Source: Oceanospirillaceae bacterium UBA2001
GTDB lineage: Bacteria > Pseudomonadota > Gammaproteobacteria > Pseudomonadales > Balneatricaceae
Direction of reading: 5' to 3'
Assembly: GCA_002335115.1 (NCBI GenBank)
Contig: DDCR01000109.1
Coordinates: forward strand, 5,543 to 22,750
Length of the DNA: 17,208 bases
In this document: in pieces, positions 14,890 through 17,208 of the stretch
How positions within the stretch are numbered: the stretch's first letter is position 1
Layout of the letters: each line of letters opens with the position of its first letter
Made by a program: the position numbers and the translations under genes
Notes under the pieces: model-generated
Seen by the model: only the letters and a program-made list of their open reading frames with translations
Told to the model about the DNA's origin: nothing
The model's database searches: none

Positions 14890-15687
14890 ATGGCTGATTT
14901 AGAGATTCACACACGACTTGATTTTGCAAAAACGTTAACAAAAAAAGCAGGTGAAAAAGCCATGGTCTTTTTTGCATCCATTGGTGACCTAGTTGTCCAG
15001 CAAAAGGGTGCCCAAGATCTCGTTTCAAATGCCGATTTAGAAGTGGAAGTTTTTATACGTCAACACATTGCACAAAGCTATCCAAATGACGGTATTGTGG
15101 GTGAGGAACATGCCAATGTTGCAGGCACCTCTGGCTACACCTGGGTCATAGACCCTATAGATGGCACAGCCAATTTTCTCACAGCAATTCCATCATGGTG
15201 TGTTGTGCTTGCTTGTGTTCACGATGATCAAACCAAATTAGGTGTGGTATATGAACCTAGTCATCACGAAATGTTTTGGGGTGCAATGGGTGCCGGTGCT
15301 TTTTTAAATGACAAACCTATGCAGGTTTCACCTTCAACGACTTTGAGTATTGGCAGTACAGGCATTGGCATGAATGGGCGCACGTCGACGGATTTAACAG
15401 TATCTTATATTAAAAAGTTAGTGGATCGTGGGGGCATATTTTATCGCAATGCATCCGGCGCATTGATGTTATCTTATGTGGCAGCAGGGCGTTTGATTGG
15501 CTACGCTGAACCTCATATGAATGCATGGGATTGTTTAGCAGGACAGCTTTTGATCGCTGAGGCGGGCGGCTGTGTTGAACATCAAAGTGCTAACGATATG
15601 CTTATAAATGGAGGCCGAGTGGTGGCAGCAGGTCCTGGTGTTTTTGACGAGATGGTCCAAATCGCCAATGAGACCTATTTAACATGA
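14890..15687 (+). CDS. Inositol monophosphatase family protein
   Basis: 265-aa Mg2+-dependent, Li+-sensitive-type phosphatase of the IMPase/SuhB/CysQ fold. Metal ligands are in place: E72 in GIVGEEH, D88 and D91 in WVIDPIDGTANF (85-96), and D214 in NAWDCLAG (211-218). Length matches SuhB-type enzymes. Substrates in the family include inositol-1-phosphate, histidinol phosphate, 3'-phosphoadenosine phosphate and fructose-1,6-bisphosphate; none can be chosen from sequence. ATG 14890 follows AGGGGG at 14878-14883. It is divergent from the tandem-SnoaL gene and 159 bp ahead of the DUF1330 gene, probably on its own promoter. Confidence 0.94.
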   Translation: MADLEIHTRLDFAKTLTKKAGEKAMVFFASIGDLVVQQKGAQDLVSNADLEVEVFIRQHIAQSYPNDGIVGEEHANVAGTSGYTWVIDPIDGTANFLTAIPSWCVVLACVHDDQTKLGVVYEPSHHEMFWGAMGAGAFLNDKPMQVSPSTTLSIGSTGIGMNGRTSTDLTVSYIKKLVDRGGIFYRNASGALMLSYVAAGRLIGYAEPHMNAWDCLAGQLLIAEAGGCVEHQSANDMLINGGRVVAAGPGVFDEMVQIANETYLT

Positions 15688-15846
15688 ACTTGCTATTTAG
15701 TGCCTACTACTGCCAAGGTTATGCATTTATCCGCGTTTACTTTAAATGAAAAATTGTGTAATTTTAATCTTATTCTTGCCTATGGATCCTTGTTATGACA
15801 TCTGCAAAGCACAGGGCTAAGGCCATTAACTCATGAGAAAAACACT

Positions 15847-16134
15847 ATGCCAGCTTTTTTAATTGTCCACTCAAAGCTTACAGACGCGGATGCATTTGAA
15901 CATTATGTAAAGGCTGCAGGGCCTTCTTTGGAGCGCTACCAAGGCACTTATTTGCTTGGGGGTAGCTTGAGTGAGGTTTTGGAAGGATCACATGACAAAG
16001 ATCGTACAGTTATTTTTCAGTTCCCCAGCATCGAAGATGCAAAAAGTTGGTACCAAAGTGAAGAATATCGGAGTGTTAAGCCTTTACGAGAGCATACGGG
16101 GACGTTTGACTTTGTGTTGGTAAACTCCTTTTAA
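15847..16134 (+). CDS. DUF1330 domain protein
   Basis: 95-aa protein covering the whole DUF1330 domain (dimeric alpha/beta-barrel, ferredoxin-like fold). Characteristic parts are PAFLIVHSKLTDADAF-EHYVKAAGP at the N-terminus, GGSLSEVLEGSHDKDRTVIFQF in the middle, and FPSIEDAKSWYQSEEYRSVKPLR near the C-terminus, matching the family's FP-s-e-A-x-x-WY-s-x-e-Y pattern. The function of the family is unknown; structures resemble antibiotic-biosynthesis monooxygenases. The ribosome site is weak (GAGAAA before ATG 15847). The 201-bp gap to the convergent IclR gene includes an AT-rich hairpin over the stop codon (TTTTAAG 16129-16135 / CTTAAAA 16144-16150), possibly a weak terminator. Confidence 0.9.
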   Translation: MPAFLIVHSKLTDADAFEHYVKAAGPSLERYQGTYLLGGSLSEVLEGSHDKDRTVIFQFPSIEDAKSWYQSEEYRSVKPLREHTGTFDFVLVNSF

Positions 16135-16335
16135 GAGTAATTGCTTAAAATCTATATGCTAGGCGACATAAGGCTAATGTTATTTATTAAGCTGAATATG
16201 TATCCATTTGCGTACCAAAAATGAAATCTTTCTATTTACATTAAAGGTACTAAAACTGCCAGTTTCAAAACAACACTTCAAATTATTGAAAAACTCGGTT
16301 GGCTTTATAGCAAATAAAAACTATTTAAAATTATA

Positions 16336-17046
16336 TTACTTACTTCCAAAAGCTAAGCAAACTTGTTTAGAGGTAGACATGAGAGCCTCTAGAAAGCTTT
16401 CAATATTCTCGTCAGTAAATCTACTTGTCAGCCCTGATAATGAGATTACACCAATAAGCTCACGATCACGTCCCAAAATAGGCACAGTAATACCTGCAAT
16501 ATCAGGGTCACGCTCGCCATGACTAATGTAGTATCCCTGATTCTGAATTATTTTAGACTGAGATGTTTTAGGATTTACAAAGGCCTCTAGAACCTTTCCA
16601 GAAGAGCCCACATTAAGTGGAGTTATTTCTCCTTCATCAATATGATACCGCATCCGTCTTTTAGAATTCTCGCAATAAAGAACGACACCTGAATCGCCTC
16701 GCAAGACGTGAAATGCAGCAGTTTCTTCTGTTTTTTCAACAAGTGCAATCAGAGCTGGTCGAATAAGATTTCCCAGTTGAAGGTTATCTCGGTAAATTGA
16801 ACTAAGACGCCAAAGTGATGATCCAAGATGAAAAATACCTTCATAATCACGAGTAAGGTAACCAAACTTTTCAAGTGACACACTGAGTCGTAATATCGTG
16901 GCTTTATCTAGGCCAGTTCTTTGCGCAAGCTGTTTAAGAGCCAGACCGTTATCCCCCATATTAAATGCCTCAAGTAAACGCAGAGCTCGTTCCACTGACT
17001 CAACCCCACTTTTAATAGGTTTGGAACCTTCTGTCGACTTCGTCAT
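16336..17046 (-). CDS. IclR-family transcriptional regulator
   Basis: 236-aa regulator with the usual two domains. The N-terminal winged helix-turn-helix (about 15-75) starts with SVERALRLLEAF and has recognition-region residues LDKATILRLSVSLEKFGYL (46-64). The C-terminal effector-binding domain (about 90-232) includes GSSGKVLEAF (147-156), GITVPILGRDRELIGVISL (185-203) and SGLTSRF (204-210), the normal family signature. ATG 17046 has AGGA 7 nt upstream on the minus strand. A perfect 27-bp palindrome at 17157-17183 lies about 110 bp upstream and is a likely binding site, for autoregulation and for a divergent gene past the right edge. IclR proteins usually control catabolic genes next to them, often for aromatic or organic acids or sugar acids; the effector is unknown. 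Confidence 0.95.
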   Translation of the reverse strand: MTKSTEGSKPIKSGVESVERALRLLEAFNMGDNGLALKQLAQRTGLDKATILRLSVSLEKFGYLTRDYEGIFHLGSSLWRLSSIYRDNLQLGNLIRPALIALVEKTEETAAFHVLRGDSGVVLYCENSKRRMRYHIDEGEITPLNVGSSGKVLEAFVNPKTSQSKIIQNQGYYISHGERDPDIAGITVPILGRDRELIGVISLSGLTSRFTDENIESFLEALMSTSKQVCLAFGSK

Positions 17047-17156
17047 TTACATATCCTTTTTAGAGGCTCTTTATTGGGCATTTGGGAAAATCCAATCATT
17101 GAAGAGCTCTATTTATAACCTACTAAAATTCTAACATGATTTTAGAAAGACGTAAT

Positions 17157-17183
17157 ATAAAATGAAACATAATTTCATTTTAT
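17157..17183. promoter_or_regulatory. 27-bp perfect palindrome, probable IclR-type operator
   Basis: Two 11-bp arms, ATAAAATGAAA (17157-17167) and TTTCATTTTAT (17173-17183), around a 5-nt centre CATAA. Its core, AATGAAACA followed by TTTCATT, matches the consensus operator I recall for the IclR-family regulator KdgR at all but two central bases. It lies between the IclR gene and the right window edge, where a divergent gene would be controlled. Confidence 0.65.
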
Positions 17184-17194
17184 TAAATTTAGGC

Positions 17195-17200
17195 TTGACT
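17195..17200 (+). promoter_or_regulatory. Possible -35 box of a divergent gene off the right edge
   Basis: TTGACT, a 5/6 match to the -35 consensus, begins 12 bp after the palindrome. The matching -10 would fall outside the window, so this stays tentative. Confidence 0.25.
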
Positions 17201-17208
17201 TTTCATTG

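Noticed and set aside
15749..15761. AAAAATTGTGTAA shared with the tctC upstream region (from about 5859)
   Set aside because: A 13-base AT-rich match is expected by chance in a window of this size and composition, and the palindrome is not preserved.
16208..16522. 104-aa plus-strand frame overlapping the 3' end of the IclR gene
   Set aside because: Half of it is antisense to the conserved IclR effector domain, and it has no family resemblance or ribosome site.

Overview
The window looks like part of a pseudomonadotan (proteobacterial) chromosome, moderate to low in GC, and probably from a heterotroph rich in accessory catabolism. Pointers are a complete tripartite tricarboxylate transporter (TctC-TctB-TctA), an IclR regulator, a phytanoyl-CoA-dioxygenase-like enzyme, a PsiE-family membrane protein and a YedK-type SRAP protein. 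A marine gammaproteobacterium would fit, but that is inference. I see no rRNA, tRNA, CRISPR array, transposase, phage gene or replication origin. The genes form short operons separated by sizeable AT-rich intergenic regions.

Layout, left to right. (1) 52-1664, plus strand: a PhyH-family Fe(II)/2-oxoglutarate dioxygenase overlaps by 4 bp a solute-binding-protein-like gene with no signal peptide. (2) 2054-4560, plus: an acyl-CoA ligase that strongly recalls plant oxalyl-CoA synthetase (AAE3) is followed 8 bp later by a ketopantoate-reductase-like dehydrogenase. This pairing matches the oxalate -> oxalyl-CoA -> glyoxylate route of Methylobacterium, where the reductase is a PanE paralogue. A fumarylacetoacetate-hydrolase-family gene follows (4694-5467). 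(3) 6016-9092, plus: tctC-tctB-tctA, with its own long AT-rich upstream region, a candidate promoter and a palindrome. A hairpin at 9113-9132 separates it from the convergent genes. (4) 9435-11866, minus: a HemL-like class III aminotransferase preceded by a lactate/malate-dehydrogenase-like Rossmann protein, apparently one operon. (5) 11867-12274: a hairpin-rich intergenic region. (6) 12275-14665, minus: an SRAP protein, a PsiE-family protein and a protein with two SnoaL-like domains, each apparently transcribed separately. (7) 14890-16134, plus: an inositol-monophosphatase-family enzyme and a DUF1330 protein. (8) 16336-17046, minus: an IclR regulator. About 110 bp upstream of it lies a perfect 27-bp palindrome close to the KdgR/IclR-type operator, probably shared with a divergent gene beyond the right edge.

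Working together (inference): regions 2 and 3 read as a carboxylate uptake and activation module. The TTT transporter would import an organic acid, the ligase would make its CoA ester and the PanE-like enzyme would reduce it; oxalate is the best-supported candidate substrate. The aminotransferase plus LDH/MDH-like pair could interconvert hydroxy, oxo and amino acids. I see no defence system or obviously new machine. The most distinctive points are the candidate oxalyl-CoA synthetase/reductase pair, the dioxygenase coupled to a cytosolic binding protein, the aminotransferase/LDH-like pair and the IclR-type operator.
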